Of a stretch of DNA of 64,000 nucleotides, positions 50,264 to 60,028 are shown piece by piece. A program made the position numbers and the translations under genes. The stretch comes from Dysosmobacter segnis (GTDB lineage Bacteria > Bacillota > Clostridia > Oscillospirales > Oscillospiraceae): assembly GCF_014297285.1 (NCBI RefSeq), contig NZ_JACOQI010000015.1, positions 1 to 64,000 on the forward strand, written 5' to 3'. Position 1 is the stretch's first letter; each line of letters opens with the position of its first letter. The notes beneath the pieces are model-generated. The model did not search any database. It was not told the origin of the DNA and was given only the letters and a program-made list of their open reading frames with translations.

Positions 50264-50292
50264 AAAACGCCGCACGAAAGTGCGGCGTTTTT
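50264..50292. terminator. Hairpin terminator after att repeats
   Basis: AACGCCGCAC / GTGCGGCGTT with GAAA loop, flanked by A-run and TTTTT, so it may act in both directions at the element boundary. Confidence 0.8.
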
Positions 50293-50629
50293 GCATCTTT
50301 ACAGGCTTTTTGCTGGCGAAAAAGTTGGGAAAAACGCTTTTTTCAGAAAAACAGTTTTTCCACGCGAGAGGCGACATTTCAGAGATGCAGCAGAGCGCTC
50401 TTATGGACTGGTGTGACTTGAACACCGAGGCTAAAAAAGAATGAAGAATAAGAAGGCAGGCCGCCGTTCGGCTCCCCATGTGGGAGCGGACGGTGGCCTT
50501 TTTCGTCTCATTGGTGCTTATGTTGCTTTCGCTTCGTTTGTCTGCCATTCCTTGGTGGTGTTGGTAATAGCTTTCTCGTAACCTTTCGGGTATGCTTGCG
50601 TTACAAAAATACGAAAGAGGTGTCCGAGA
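50293..50629. other. Element-end spacer
   Basis: No gene recognised. A strong hairpin at 50459-50498 (GGCCGCCGTTCGGCTCCC arm region, imperfect) followed by TTTTTC is a plus-strand terminator. A promoter for the next gene is not clear; GAAAGAGGTG gives its ribosome site. Confidence 0.55.
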
Positions 50630-51061
50630 ATGGCAACCACCAAAAACTTGTGCGCTCAGATTCCCATCGACCTGCATGAGCGGGTCAGCGAAGAACGGGA
50701 ACGGCTGGGCCAGACCACCAGCGAGTACATCACAAATCTCATCCAAGACTATTACAACATGATGGAAAATCAGAAAGGCGGCATTCAAATGACTGAAAAA
50801 GGCAGAACCATGGCATTCCAGATTCCCGAAGAACTCTTCCAGCGCATCAAGCGTCACTTGGAGCGCGAGACGCTCCGCAACGGCAAAAAGCTCACCCAGC
50901 GAGACTTCGTGCTGAACCTGATCACGCAGGCGCTGGACGAGGCGGACGCTGAGAACACCGAAGAGCAGAACACCCCCACTGAGGCCCCTGTCGCGCCCCG
51001 TGTGGCCGACGTGACCGCTCCAGCGGACACGGACACCCCCCACGAAGATAACGCTGTGTAG
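50630..51061 (+). CDS. CopG/RHH-like DNA-binding protein
   Basis: 143 residues. Two similar halves: CAQIPIDLHERVSEERERLG (from 8) and MAFQIPEELFQRIKRHLERET (from 60), each a beta strand plus helices as in ribbon-helix-helix proteins, then an acidic Pro/Ala-rich tail. Likely an element regulator or relaxosome accessory. A strong terminator 40 bp downstream makes it monocistronic. Confidence 0.75.
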   Translation: MATTKNLCAQIPIDLHERVSEERERLGQTTSEYITNLIQDYYNMMENQKGGIQMTEKGRTMAFQIPEELFQRIKRHLERETLRNGKKLTQRDFVLNLITQALDEADAENTEEQNTPTEAPVAPRVADVTAPADTDTPHEDNAV

Positions 51062-51100
51062 GCCCGCGTTAAAGCCCAAACAAAAGAACATGATTTAGGG

Positions 51101-51150
51101 AAAAGCCACCCAGGGCATCCGAATCTCTCGGATGCCCTGGGTGGCTTTTT
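51101..51150 (+). terminator. Rho-independent terminator
   Basis: A long stem (AAGCCACCCAGGGCATCCGA arm) with short loop, followed by TTTTT. Confidence 0.95.
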
Positions 51151-51178
51151 GCGTTTCGCCAGAAAGGAGGTCATCACT

Positions 51179-52102
51179 ATGGCAAGCAAGATCAAAAGAC
51201 GCTTCACAGACACAGAAATGCAGATCGCCAAGGAAACGGATCTGCCGGAGCTGATGTCCCATTTGGGCTATCAGGTGCGGCGGATCGGCAGATACCACAC
51301 CACAGCGGAAATGGACAGCCTGCGGATCAAGGACCGCCGCAAGTGGTTTCGGTACTCGCAGAATACTGGCGGGGACGCCATTACCTTCCTGCAGCAATTC
51401 TGCGGCAAGAGCTTTCCAGAGGCTGTGGAGTACCTACTGGCCTTTCACGGCAGGGCAAGAGACTCCCCCGACAAAGCGGTGCCTTCCGTCAAGCGGGACG
51501 AGGTGCAAAAGCCCTTTACCCTGCCCCCTCGCAATGCGGATGATCGCAGGGTGTTTGCCTACCTGCACAAGCGCGGCATCGTCCCACAGGTGATCCGTCA
51601 GTTTTTGAACAGCGGCCTGCTGTATGAGGACGCCGAGCATCACAACTGCGTGTTCGTCGGAAAGAACAGCGCGGGGTAGGCAAAATACGCGGGCCTGCGC
51701 GGGACCTATGACCGGGAGGGCAAGGGCTTCCGCGGAGATGTGACAGGCAGCGATAAACACATCGGCTTCGCACTCCCGTATGACCGCAGCTCAGATCAGG
51801 TTTTCGTATTCGAGGCGCCCATCGACCTGATGAGCTATCTCACACTCCACCGGAACACACCGAACGCGCTGGCCCTCTGCGGCCTTTATGACGGTGCACT
51901 GCAAGCCTATCTGACAGATCATCCGCAGATCAAACGAATCGAATTGTGCCTGGACGCAGATGGGCCGGGACGGGAGGCGGCTCGGCAATTTCAGAACAAA
52001 TACACAGCCATGGGCTACGCCGTGACCGTGGAGGAACCCCGCAGCGGCAAGGACTGGAATGAGTATCTGCAAAAAAGAAAAACACCTGAGAGGGGGCGGT
52101 AA
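51179..52102 (+). pseudogene. DUF3991/Toprim primase-like gene with in-frame TAG
   Basis: One frame of 308 codons, interrupted only by TAG at 51677-51679. Upstream: the CHC2-like/DUF3991 part (ELMSHLGYQVRRIG, RKWFRYSQNTGGDAITFL). Downstream: GLRGTYDREGKGFRGDVTGS and a Toprim core (VFEAPIDLMSYL; ELCLDADGPGREAA). AGAAAGGAGG precedes the ATG. The stop falls in a loop that usually reads G-x-A-K-Y. Either a pseudogene from a single change, or two fragments, or a read-through protein; the first is simplest. Confidence 0.8.
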
Positions 52103-52166
52103 CCAAGTAATCAACACGAAAGATCCAAAGAAACCTATTCGGAAAATATAAGGAGGAAGTTCGCAT

Positions 52167-55100
52167 TTGAATAAAAAATATTTCTTTTCTCACCGTGTAC
52201 TGGCCATGCTTCTGACACTGGCCCTGTGCCTTGGCATGATCCCCACGGCATCAGCCGCCCAGCAGAACAGCTACCATGATCCCGTCGAGCATTGGCAGCA
52301 GGCCAGCAACCGGACGAATGAACTGGATGTCAACGCCATCGTCACCCACGAGACCTTCTACTGCGCCACCTGCCGGGAAAACACGGATTTCACCGTCTGG
52401 CGTGTTCCGGAGTATACCCGCTCCGGTGAGACGGCCCTGAACCGCAACGTCAAGTATTCCAACGGGATGTGTATTGACGAAGTAACGGTAGGTAGTCTGG
52501 ATGCCGGTGTCCCCGGCGAGAACGCCTATTACACCGGCTACCACTGGACCAAATCCGTATGCAGCCGCTGTGGAGACTGGAACAGTAACGAGACCAACGG
52601 CGCCCCCTACGCATGGGATAAGAACATCTACGTTCTGCATGACTGCGCCGCCAAATTTTATCTGGATCTGCCGGAGACCGTTACTCATGAATATGTAGAC
52701 AGCAAGTACCACCGCACCGTCACCAAGGGCGGCACCTACTGCTGCTTCTGTTACGGTACAAATTACGAGAAATCCTCTGTGCTGGAACGCCATGACATGG
52801 CGGTGGAGACTCTGCCCCAGCCCGCTCATGGCCGTTTCGCTGCCGTGGAGAAGTGCCGCCTGTGTGACTATACCCGATATGACTACACGGCGGCCAAGGC
52901 CGTTGTTGCCAGCTACTACGGCGTGGCAGACGGACAGCCCCATACCATCAGCGTCACGGACTTGTCTGAAGCCGGTGTCCGCACGGCCATCCGCTACGGC
53001 AACAGCGCGGATAGCTGCACCATGACCACCGCACCCAACTATACGGACGAGGGTCAGTACACTGTCTATTACGAAATCACCTACACCTGTGACGGTGTGG
53101 ATATGACGGAAAACGGCGTGGCCTATGTCTGGCTGCGGGATGATACCACAGATGAAAACGGCAACTGCGGCTGCGGCTGCTCTAACCCTAACTGCGGCTG
53201 TCAGAACAAGCATTGCAACGGAAATTGCTGCACCGACAAGGGCTGCGGTGAAAACCACAAGTATATTCTGCTGGACAGCACCAAGGCCGGCTGCACCACC
53301 CTCGGCTATGACCGCTACCTCTGTACGGAGTGCGGCAAAATCGAAAAGCGCGACTATGTGGACTCTCTGGGCCACGCATGGCAGGGCATCGTCATCCGTG
53401 ACGCTACCTGCGAAACCGATGGCAAGCTGCTGGAGCTTTGCTCCCGCTGCGGACAGATGAAGCAGACCGCCACGCCCAAGGGCGAACACAGCTATGAGGT
53501 CTATACCGTGGCCGCCACCTGTACCAGCCCCGGCTATACCGTCCGGGAATGCTCCGTTTGCGGAGACCGGCACATCGAGGACATTACTCCCGCCATTCCG
53601 CATGATTACAAGGCTCATGTGATCGAGGCTACCTGCGATGCAGAGGGAAAGACCATCCATCGCTGTGATGGCTGCGGCAGTTCTTTTGTCACAGACTATA
53701 CGGAAGCCCTGGGCCATAGCTGGGACAAGGGCACCCTTGTCACCAACGCCACCTGCACCGGCGAGGGGGTCATGGAATACCGCTGCACCCGCTGCGGCTA
53801 TCACCGTCTGGATGCCGACCCCGCGGATGGCCACATCCCCGGCGCTCCTGCTACCTGCACGGAACCCCAGCTCTGCACCCGCTGCGGTGCTGTGCTGGAA
53901 AAGGCCCTGGGACATGATTACAAGTCCGAAGTGACGGCTCCCACCTGCACGGAGATGGGCTACACCACTAACACCTGCTCCCGGTGCGGTGATACCAACA
54001 AGAGCAACTACACCGAGCCTGCCGGTCATAAGCCCAGCGACTGGATCATCGACAAGGAGCCGACCACCGATTCCGAGGGCAGCAAGCACAAGGAATGTAC
54101 CGTGTGTGGTGAAAAGCTGGAGACACAGCCCATTGAAAAGATCTACAACAGCGCCACCACAGATAGTAAGGGTGAGGCCATTGTGGGCGGCTACCTTGTG
54201 ACCGTCACCGACACCAAGAATCCCGTCGCAAACGCCGCTGTGGCGCTCCATAAGGACAATTCGATCTCCATCCGCCTGCCCAATAGCCGCCTGCTGGACT
54301 ACGCAGACCAGACCACCGTCACCGTGCAGCTGGTCAAGGACAAGAGCGCTGTACCGGGCATGAGCATTTCTGTCACGGATAAGAATGACAACTATGCCGC
54401 GGGCAAGACCGACAAGGCGGGGCAGGTCACCGTTCCCACCGGCAGCGGCAAGACCAATGAGGACGGTAAGGTCACTGCTGGCTATGAGGATGCGGACGGC
54501 GACCGTTGGACGCTGACCATCAAGGTGGAGCATACCGATACCGGACGCCCCATCCCCAACGCGGAGGTCGCCATCGGCAAGACCGGCAATATTACGGTCA
54601 AACTGCCGGATGGCACGGATCTGGATAAAAACCACCGTGTGACGGTTACCGTCACCGACCACAAGAAAAATCCGCAGGAGAATAAAAACATCATTGTTAA
54701 GGGCGACCTGAGCCAAACGGCCAAGGGCAAGACGGATCAGGACGGCAAGCTGACCGTTCCGGAAATCGAGGAAAGAGAGCGTCACGGCGCATATATCCTG
54801 GGCTACACGGACGGGACCTTCGGCCCCAGCCGCAGCATGACCCGTGCGGAGGCCGCCGCTATCTTCGCCCGTCTGCTGGCGGAGAAGAACGGCGATACCA
54901 TTTCCACCGTGGCCAACACCAGATTTACGGACATTCCCGCCCATGCCTGGTACTCCGGCTATGCCAAATACCTCAATAACAACGGTGTCACCTACGGTAA
55001 GAGCAAGACCATCTTTGCCCCCAACGATGCCATTACCCGTGCCGAGTTCACTGCGCTGGCCGTCCGCTTCTTTGATGTGTACGGCGATGGCGACGCTGAG

Positions 55101-55427
55101 ATCATGGAGCAGTATAAGGACTTCAACGATGTGAGCGACGGTTATTGGGCTGCCGCGTACATCAAGGCTGCCGCCAAGCATGGCTGGATCAACGGCTATG
55201 GTGATGGCTCCTTCCGCGCTGACGATGAGATCAACCGTGCGGAGGTTGTGACCATCGTCAACCGCCTGCTGGGCCGCGAAGCGGATGAGGCATACATTGC
55301 GGATAACCTCCGCAAGCTGAACACCTTCCCGGATGTCAGCCGCAAGCATTGGGCGTACTACGCAGTCATGGAGGCCGCCAACACCCATACCGCCATTCTT
55401 GGTGACAGCGAAAGCTGGGGCAAGTAA
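52167..55427 (+). CDS. Secreted Cys-rich protein with SLH domains
   Basis: 1086 residues from TTG at 52167 (AAGGAGG 10 bp upstream). Signal peptide 1-30 ending ASAA. Residues 30-655 hold many paired CxxC units, later as regular repeats of about 40-60 residues (ATCTxxGYT...CSxCG...LGH). Residues 660-870 are beta-rich with Ig-like or CnaB-like strands. From 874, three SLH units (YILGYTDGTFGPSRSMTRAE; FAPNDAITRAEF; INGYGDGSFRADDEINRAE) anchor it to cell-wall polymers. A surface display protein carried by the element, possibly for adhesion or metal binding. Confidence 0.88.
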   Translation: MNKKYFFSHRVLAMLLTLALCLGMIPTASAAQQNSYHDPVEHWQQASNRTNELDVNAIVTHETFYCATCRENTDFTVWRVPEYTRSGETALNRNVKYSNGMCIDEVTVGSLDAGVPGENAYYTGYHWTKSVCSRCGDWNSNETNGAPYAWDKNIYVLHDCAAKFYLDLPETVTHEYVDSKYHRTVTKGGTYCCFCYGTNYEKSSVLERHDMAVETLPQPAHGRFAAVEKCRLCDYTRYDYTAAKAVVASYYGVADGQPHTISVTDLSEAGVRTAIRYGNSADSCTMTTAPNYTDEGQYTVYYEITYTCDGVDMTENGVAYVWLRDDTTDENGNCGCGCSNPNCGCQNKHCNGNCCTDKGCGENHKYILLDSTKAGCTTLGYDRYLCTECGKIEKRDYVDSLGHAWQGIVIRDATCETDGKLLELCSRCGQMKQTATPKGEHSYEVYTVAATCTSPGYTVRECSVCGDRHIEDITPAIPHDYKAHVIEATCDAEGKTIHRCDGCGSSFVTDYTEALGHSWDKGTLVTNATCTGEGVMEYRCTRCGYHRLDADPADGHIPGAPATCTEPQLCTRCGAVLEKALGHDYKSEVTAPTCTEMGYTTNTCSRCGDTNKSNYTEPAGHKPSDWIIDKEPTTDSEGSKHKECTVCGEKLETQPIEKIYNSATTDSKGEAIVGGYLVTVTDTKNPVANAAVALHKDNSISIRLPNSRLLDYADQTTVTVQLVKDKSAVPGMSISVTDKNDNYAAGKTDKAGQVTVPTGSGKTNEDGKVTAGYEDADGDRWTLTIKVEHTDTGRPIPNAEVAIGKTGNITVKLPDGTDLDKNHRVTVTVTDHKKNPQENKNIIVKGDLSQTAKGKTDQDGKLTVPEIEERERHGAYILGYTDGTFGPSRSMTRAEAAAIFARLLAEKNGDTISTVANTRFTDIPAHAWYSGYAKYLNNNGVTYGKSKTIFAPNDAITRAEFTALAVRFFDVYGDGDAEIMEQYKDFNDVSDGYWAAAYIKAAAKHGWINGYGDGSFRADDEINRAEVVTIVNRLLGREADEAYIADNLRKLNTFPDVSRKHWAYYAVMEAANTHTAILGDSESWGK

Positions 55428-55434
55428 ACACCCT

Positions 55435-55467
55435 GCCACCCTCCCGATGCCGGGAGGGTGGCTTTTC
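55435..55467 (+). terminator. Terminator of surface-protein gene
   Basis: Perfect 12-bp stem GCCACCCTCCCG / CGGGAGGGTGGC with 4-nt loop, then TTTTC. Confidence 0.9.
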
Positions 55468-55505
55468 TAACATCAAACATCATAATTAAAAAGGAGAACT
55501 GAACT

Positions 55506-55880
55506 ATGCTGAAGATCACTGCCATTGGCAACCTGACCAACGATGTGGAACTGAAAATGAATGAGACCACCGGCAAGCCCTACGCCATCCTGCGAATCGC
55601 CTCGGACCGCCGCTATAAGGATAAGGATGGCAACAAGCTCACCGACTTTATCTCCATCAAGGTGCGCGGCCCTCTGGCCGAGCGCTGCGCCGAGTTTGCC
55701 TGGAAGGGCTGCAAGCTGGCGGCCTCCGGCGATTTTGAGACCATTACTTTTGAGGACGAACCGGAGCGTCAGCCCGGTTTCCTCATCAAAGCCAGCGAGG
55801 TGGAGTTCCTCTCTCCCCGCAAGGTGGAGGAAACGGCGCAGGAATTGGAAGATGAGTCTGTCCGCGAGGTCGCTGCCTGA
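55506..55880 (+). CDS. ssb: Single-stranded DNA-binding protein
   Basis: 124 residues, AAGGAG before the ATG. OB-fold: MLKITAIGNLTNDVELK, FISIKVRGPLAERCAEF, GCKLAASGDFE. It lacks the acidic DDDIPF tail of the housekeeping SSB but ends in acidic residues. Heads a long operon; the next gene starts at its last base (TGATGA). Confidence 0.92.
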   Translation: MLKITAIGNLTNDVELKMNETTGKPYAILRIASDRRYKDKDGNKLTDFISIKVRGPLAERCAEFAWKGCKLAASGDFETITFEDEPERQPGFLIKASEVEFLSPRKVEETAQELEDESVREVAA

Positions 55881-56854
55881 TGAAAAATACCGGGATCACA
55901 TATACCAGCGCTGAACGCAGCCCTGTGATCCTGCCGGAGATGGCCGAGCTGCTCCCGCCTTTGAGCGCGGAGCAGCTCGACGCTCTGGAAGCAGATCTCA
56001 TCAAAAACGGCTGCTACGCACCCATCATCATCAATGAGGACATGGTCATCATCGACGGGCACAACCGTCAGGCACTGTGCGAAAAGCATGATCTGCCGTA
56101 CACGATGGCCGTTTTCTCGTTTGAGGATCTGCTGGAAGCCAAGCAGTGGGCGCTGGATACCCAGAAGGGACGCCGCAATCTGGAAAAGTGGGAGCTGGGC
56201 AAGATCGCCCTGAAGCTAAAACCAGAGATTGAAGCCAAGGCCAAAGCCAACATGGCTGCTGGCGGACAGAATTTCCGCCCCAGTGAGGCCGAGGAAGGTT
56301 CGGCAACATTGCCAAACCTTCCTTCTGTTGAAAAAGCGGTAGATACCCGCAAGGAACTGGCCGAAGCGGTCGGCTTGGGCGAGCGTACCATGGGCAAGGT
56401 CATGCAAATCGATGAGAATGCCCCGGACGCTATCAAGGAGGCGCTGGACAAAAAGGAACTGTCCATCAACAAGGGCTATGACCTGACCCGCCAGCTTCAG
56501 GATGTACCGGAGGATCAGCGGGAACAGGCTGCCGCGGAGCTGCTGGAATATGAAAAGGCGAAGAAGAATCTCAAACAGCAAAATGCGGAGATCGACCGCA
56601 GGGGCAAAGTTGCAAACACTTTCTGCAAGGCATACGAAAAGGCTTCTCTTCTGACTGCCGCCGAGAAAGATGTCCGCTGCTGGACGGAAGGTACCCGCAT
56701 GACGCTGGAGGAACTCCAGGACACCGTGAAGGAGTCCCGTGAGATCGCCCAGGTGTTCGCCGCCATTGCCGATATCATTGAGCAGAAGATTCTGCCTGCA
56801 GACTGGCGAAACACCGGCCCCGCGGAGGATATTCCCTGTGGGGTGGCGTCATGA
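55880..56854 (+). CDS. ParB/Srx-type nuclease-domain protein
   Basis: 324 residues. N-terminal ParB-like fold: LEADLIKNGCYAPIIINEDMV (split), IIDGHNRQALCEKHDLPY with the conserved D-G-H-x-R motif; then an HTH-like region (ELAEAVGLGERTMGKV) and coiled coil (EYEKAKKNLKQQNAEID). Regulates or partitions the element; the DGHNR motif is retained, so CTP- or DNA-binding is possible. Confidence 0.88.
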   Translation: MKNTGITYTSAERSPVILPEMAELLPPLSAEQLDALEADLIKNGCYAPIIINEDMVIIDGHNRQALCEKHDLPYTMAVFSFEDLLEAKQWALDTQKGRRNLEKWELGKIALKLKPEIEAKAKANMAAGGQNFRPSEAEEGSATLPNLPSVEKAVDTRKELAEAVGLGERTMGKVMQIDENAPDAIKEALDKKELSINKGYDLTRQLQDVPEDQREQAAAELLEYEKAKKNLKQQNAEIDRRGKVANTFCKAYEKASLLTAAEKDVRCWTEGTRMTLEELQDTVKESREIAQVFAAIADIIEQKILPADWRNTGPAEDIPCGVAS

Positions 56855-57342
56855 GCGAGATGCTTTCTGTTCGCCAGTGGCAGGACCTGTTCCGCAGTGG
56901 GGCGTTTCAGGATAGATCCCGTGAGACGCAGATCCGCGCCGGGTGGTATGACTGGTTTTGCAGCGATACGGCTCTTGCCGGCAGACTGCAGAGGATCGGC
57001 AGGGTGGTCATGGGGATCACGGAGCCTGCCATTCTGGACAATTACTATGTCTGGTTTAAAAACAACTGCCCTCTGGACGGCCCCCTCTATGATGACGTGC
57101 GCTTTGAGCCGTTGGAGGGAGACCGCTGCGGACGGTACTTTGTGGTGTCTCAGGATTGCCCTTATGAAAAGCAGAAATGGACGCTGTATACGGAGCGGAG
57201 CGGCTTTGAGACCCCGGAGTTCAGTTGCGATAAGGTCCGCGAGATGGAAAAATACCTGAACAGTCAGGGCAAAAATCTTGCACAGGCTATGCAGCTGTCC
57301 GCTGTCGTGAAAAAACCGAAAAAGGAGGAACCGACGCGATGA
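56851..57342 (+). CDS. Hypothetical element protein
   Basis: 163 residues, ATGA overlap upstream and 4-bp overlap downstream. Aromatic-rich (AGWYDWFC; NYYVWFKNNCPLDGPLYDDV) with a helical basic tail. Small proteins like this follow parB-like genes on many Clostridia ICEs; function unknown. Confidence 0.7.
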   Translation: MSEMLSVRQWQDLFRSGAFQDRSRETQIRAGWYDWFCSDTALAGRLQRIGRVVMGITEPAILDNYYVWFKNNCPLDGPLYDDVRFEPLEGDRCGRYFVVSQDCPYEKQKWTLYTERSGFETPEFSCDKVREMEKYLNSQGKNLAQAMQLSAVVKKPKKEEPTR

Positions 57343-57761
57343 AAGAGAAGAAAAGTCCTTCACCGCCCAGCCTCCCTCCTGACGCCCAAAGGGAGATCCT
57401 GGACAGGCTGTCCGCGGAGACTCGGATCAGTTCTCAGGAGATCGCCGCCATTTTGAAGCGGCACGGCGTCTGCGGCGATATGGACGCCTTGCAGGATGCC
57501 TATCGGAAGCGGCTGGGCCAGCGCCTTATGTCCACCATTCGGGATGAGACCGGCAAGCGTGAGGTGCTGGCAGCCAGCGGCGGCGAGTATGTCATCGTGG
57601 ATTGCTGCAACGATCCGCAGAAGCTGAAGGCTATTCGACACCGCATCCAGGCGCAGATGAACGGACTGGATGTGTCTGCCGGAAAGGTGCGCAAGCGTGT
57701 TCGTTTTCTGGAACGCTTCGCTTCTTGGGTGAGAAAGGAGACCTCGGATGGCGCGGCGTGA
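57339..57761 (+). CDS. Hypothetical element protein
   Basis: 140 residues with Pro-rich start (SPSPPSLPP), a winged-helix-like helix set (RISSQEIAAILKRHG), and basic C-terminus (RKRVRFLERFASW). Overlaps both neighbours. DNA-binding is possible from composition only. Confidence 0.65.
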   Translation: MKEKKSPSPPSLPPDAQREILDRLSAETRISSQEIAAILKRHGVCGDMDALQDAYRKRLGQRLMSTIRDETGKREVLAASGGEYVIVDCCNDPQKLKAIRHRIQAQMNGLDVSAGKVRKRVRFLERFASWVRKETSDGAA

Positions 57762-58143
57762 ATTGTCAGCGGCGGATATCTACCATAAATTCGCGGCGCA
57801 GCTGGACAAGGATGGCTTTCGGTTGTACCACGCCGCGCAGCGGAGCACCGGCTTCCAGCCCTATGACGCCTTCCCTTATGAAGATAACCGGGGCGCGTTT
57901 GAGGCAGCGGACGGACATACCCTTCTGCGCTATCTGGAAGCAGCTCATTTCGATGCCGTCACATGGGAGATCGTCCCCGGCACCACCTATGAACGGGCCA
58001 TCCTCGGCAAAGTGGACACCACTACACCGGAATACCGCGCGTTTCGTGAAGCGATCTGCAAGGACGCACTGGGGCGCATGGGGTTGGGGCATCTCCTGAA
58101 AACAAAGGAAAAAGAAGTGAAAGAGGTGGGACATGAACGATAA
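57748..58143 (+). CDS. Hypothetical element protein
   Basis: 131 residues starting MARRELSAADIYHKF. Aromatic middle (DAFPYEDNRGAFEAADGHTL) and Lys/Glu-rich tail. 14-bp overlap with the previous gene, 11-bp with the next. Not recognised. Confidence 0.65.
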   Translation: MARRELSAADIYHKFAAQLDKDGFRLYHAAQRSTGFQPYDAFPYEDNRGAFEAADGHTLLRYLEAAHFDAVTWEIVPGTTYERAILGKVDTTTPEYRAFREAICKDALGRMGLGHLLKTKEKEVKEVGHER

Positions 58144-58819
58144 CATCACCGAGATCAACAAAGATACCTTCTGGGAGCTGATCCAGAGTGCAAAGGAAAC
58201 CTGCGGACAGGATATGGACGCTATGATGGACTTCCTGAAAGACCGTCTGGTATCTATGGGACCGGAGCAGGCTCAGAACTTCCACGACATCCTCCACGCC
58301 TATGAGGATCTTGCGGACAAGTTTGGACTGTGGGACGCCGCCGAGGTCATGAAGGAATATGGCTGCAGCGATGACGGCTTTATCGACTTCCGCGCCTGGC
58401 TCATTGCCCAGGGAAGGGATGTCTATCTGTCCGCGCTGGCAGACCCGGATTCTCTTGCGGAGGTCATCCCCTACGGGGACTGCTGCTTTGAGACGCTCAG
58501 TTATGTGGGAGATTATGCCTATGAGCAGCTCACAGACAAAAGCGCCTATGACCAGACGGATCAGACAAGATATGAAACACTGCTGGCAGAGTTGGAACAG
58601 GATATCGTCTACAAGGGCGGTATTGAATTTCCCAGAGAGGGACCGGAGCTGAAACAGTACCTGCCACGGCTCTGCGCGGCGCATCCGGGCTGGGATGGCA
58701 AGACACGCTGGAATGTGCAGCAAAAGGAAATGCGGGATCTCATCCGTGCCGGAAAGGCGTATGACCAGCGGCAAGCGCCCAAAAAGAAACACCGCAATCA
58801 TGGAGGTGAGGCCAGATGA
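58133..58819 (+). CDS. DUF4240-family protein
   Basis: 228 residues. The core KDTFWELIQSAKE, FHDILHAYED, LWDAAEVMKEYGCSDDGFIDFR and DPDSLAEVIPYG matches DUF4240, a helical family found in phage-like loci and toxin-immunity settings. Basic tail (QAPKKKHRN). Overlaps the ParM-like gene by 4 bp. Function unknown. Confidence 0.8.
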   Translation: MNDNITEINKDTFWELIQSAKETCGQDMDAMMDFLKDRLVSMGPEQAQNFHDILHAYEDLADKFGLWDAAEVMKEYGCSDDGFIDFRAWLIAQGRDVYLSALADPDSLAEVIPYGDCCFETLSYVGDYAYEQLTDKSAYDQTDQTRYETLLAELEQDIVYKGGIEFPREGPELKQYLPRLCAAHPGWDGKTRWNVQQKEMRDLIRAGKAYDQRQAPKKKHRNHGGEAR

Positions 58820-59742
58820 GCGAATCCGTCATCATCGGTGTAGATCATGGCTACGCTGCCATGAAAACCGCGCATTTTTCCTTTCACACCGGGCTGGTGG
58901 CCCATGAGCATGAGCCGTACACGCTGAACAATGTGCTGGAATACGGCGGTAAATATTACGTGGTGGGCAGTGGACGCCAGCCGCTCCAAAAGGACAAGAC
59001 CCAAACGGAGGATTACTACCTTCTCACGCTGGCCGCCGTCGCAAAGGAACTGGTATACCGCAATGCCGGAACGGCAGCGGACATCCATCTGGCAGCCGGA
59101 CTGCCGCTCACCAGCTTTGGCAGGGATAAGAAAGCATTCCGGGACTACCTGTGCCGGGGCGGCAAACCGGTGTCCTTCCGCTATGAAGGAGAGGACTATG
59201 TCATCACGATCTCCAAAGTGTCGCTGTATCCGCAGGGCTATGCCGCAGCGCTGACGCAGGGTAGCCTGCTGGATGAGCCATCCGTCATCGTTGCGGATAT
59301 CGGCGGCTGGACGGTGGATCTCATGCGGCTGGACAACCGCATCCCCAACGCCGCCATCTGCCGCAGTCTGGAACTCGGCATGATCCGCTGCCTGGATGAG
59401 ATCAGCGAGCAGATCCGCCGTGGCCTTGATCTGTCTATGACGGCAGCTCAGATTGAAAGCGTTCTGCGCGGCGATGCCAGCCATGTGAACGAGGACGCGA
59501 AAAAGATCATTTATCAGGAAGCGGAACGCTACACCAAACGCCTGCTCTCCGCCATCGCGGAGAGCGGTCTGGATGTCCGAGCCATGCCTGCTGTTTTTCT
59601 GGGCGGCGGTGCGACGCTGCTGAAGCATCATGCTTCCGCCGCGGACGGACTATGCCGTCCCATCATACTGGATGACGTTTGCTTAAATGCCAAGGGATAT
59701 GAGCGTCTGACAGAGCGAATGTCGAAAAAGCATGAGCAGTGA
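58816..59742 (+). CDS. parM: ParM/StbA actin-like ATPase, second
   Basis: 308 residues. Phosphate 1 VDHGYAAMKTA (about 9), phosphate 2 ADIGGWTVDL (about 160), adenosine loop VFLGGGATLL (about 257). Similar in length and motif order to the ParM at 15458-16387 but clearly different in sequence. Pairs with the small gene overlapping its end; suggests the right-hand element also has a partitioned circular form. Confidence 0.88.
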   Translation: MSESVIIGVDHGYAAMKTAHFSFHTGLVAHEHEPYTLNNVLEYGGKYYVVGSGRQPLQKDKTQTEDYYLLTLAAVAKELVYRNAGTAADIHLAAGLPLTSFGRDKKAFRDYLCRGGKPVSFRYEGEDYVITISKVSLYPQGYAAALTQGSLLDEPSVIVADIGGWTVDLMRLDNRIPNAAICRSLELGMIRCLDEISEQIRRGLDLSMTAAQIESVLRGDASHVNEDAKKIIYQEAERYTKRLLSAIAESGLDVRAMPAVFLGGGATLLKHHASAADGLCRPIILDDVCLNAKGYERLTERMSKKHEQ

Positions 59743-60028
59743 CAAGAAGCGGCTGAACCTGTCCTTCTCCATGGCCTCGCCCATCCAGCGGCAGGCGTGG
59801 CGGACGCTGATGGATATTCCGGCAGGTGAGCGCACCGGTGCCGTTTGCCGGATGATCTGTGAACACAAAAATCAGCGGGAACTGCTGGAGGCTGTGCGTC
59901 AGGCGATCCGTCAGGAATTGCAGGGTAGCCAGATCCAAATCGCACAAGCAGCGCCGCAGGCCGGGAGCATCGACGAGGATGTTCTCGGCTTTCTTGCGTC
60001 GCTGCAGGAAGGAGATGATACAGACTGA
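59732..60028 (+). CDS. ParR-like partner of second ParM
   Basis: 98 residues, overlapping parM by 11 bp. Opening KKRLNLSFSMASPIQRQAW suggests a ribbon-helix-helix; Gln/Ala-rich tail. Role as the DNA adaptor of ParM is inferred from position and size. Confidence 0.65.
   Translation: MSSDKKRLNLSFSMASPIQRQAWRTLMDIPAGERTGAVCRMICEHKNQRELLEAVRQAIRQELQGSQIQIAQAAPQAGSIDEDVLGFLASLQEGDDTD

Noticed and set aside
52251..55439. 1062-codon ORF on the minus strand
   Set aside because: It is an exact shadow of the SLH surface protein, lacks a ribosome site, and its composition (Val/Gly/Ala/Ile runs) is what the GC-rich complement produces.
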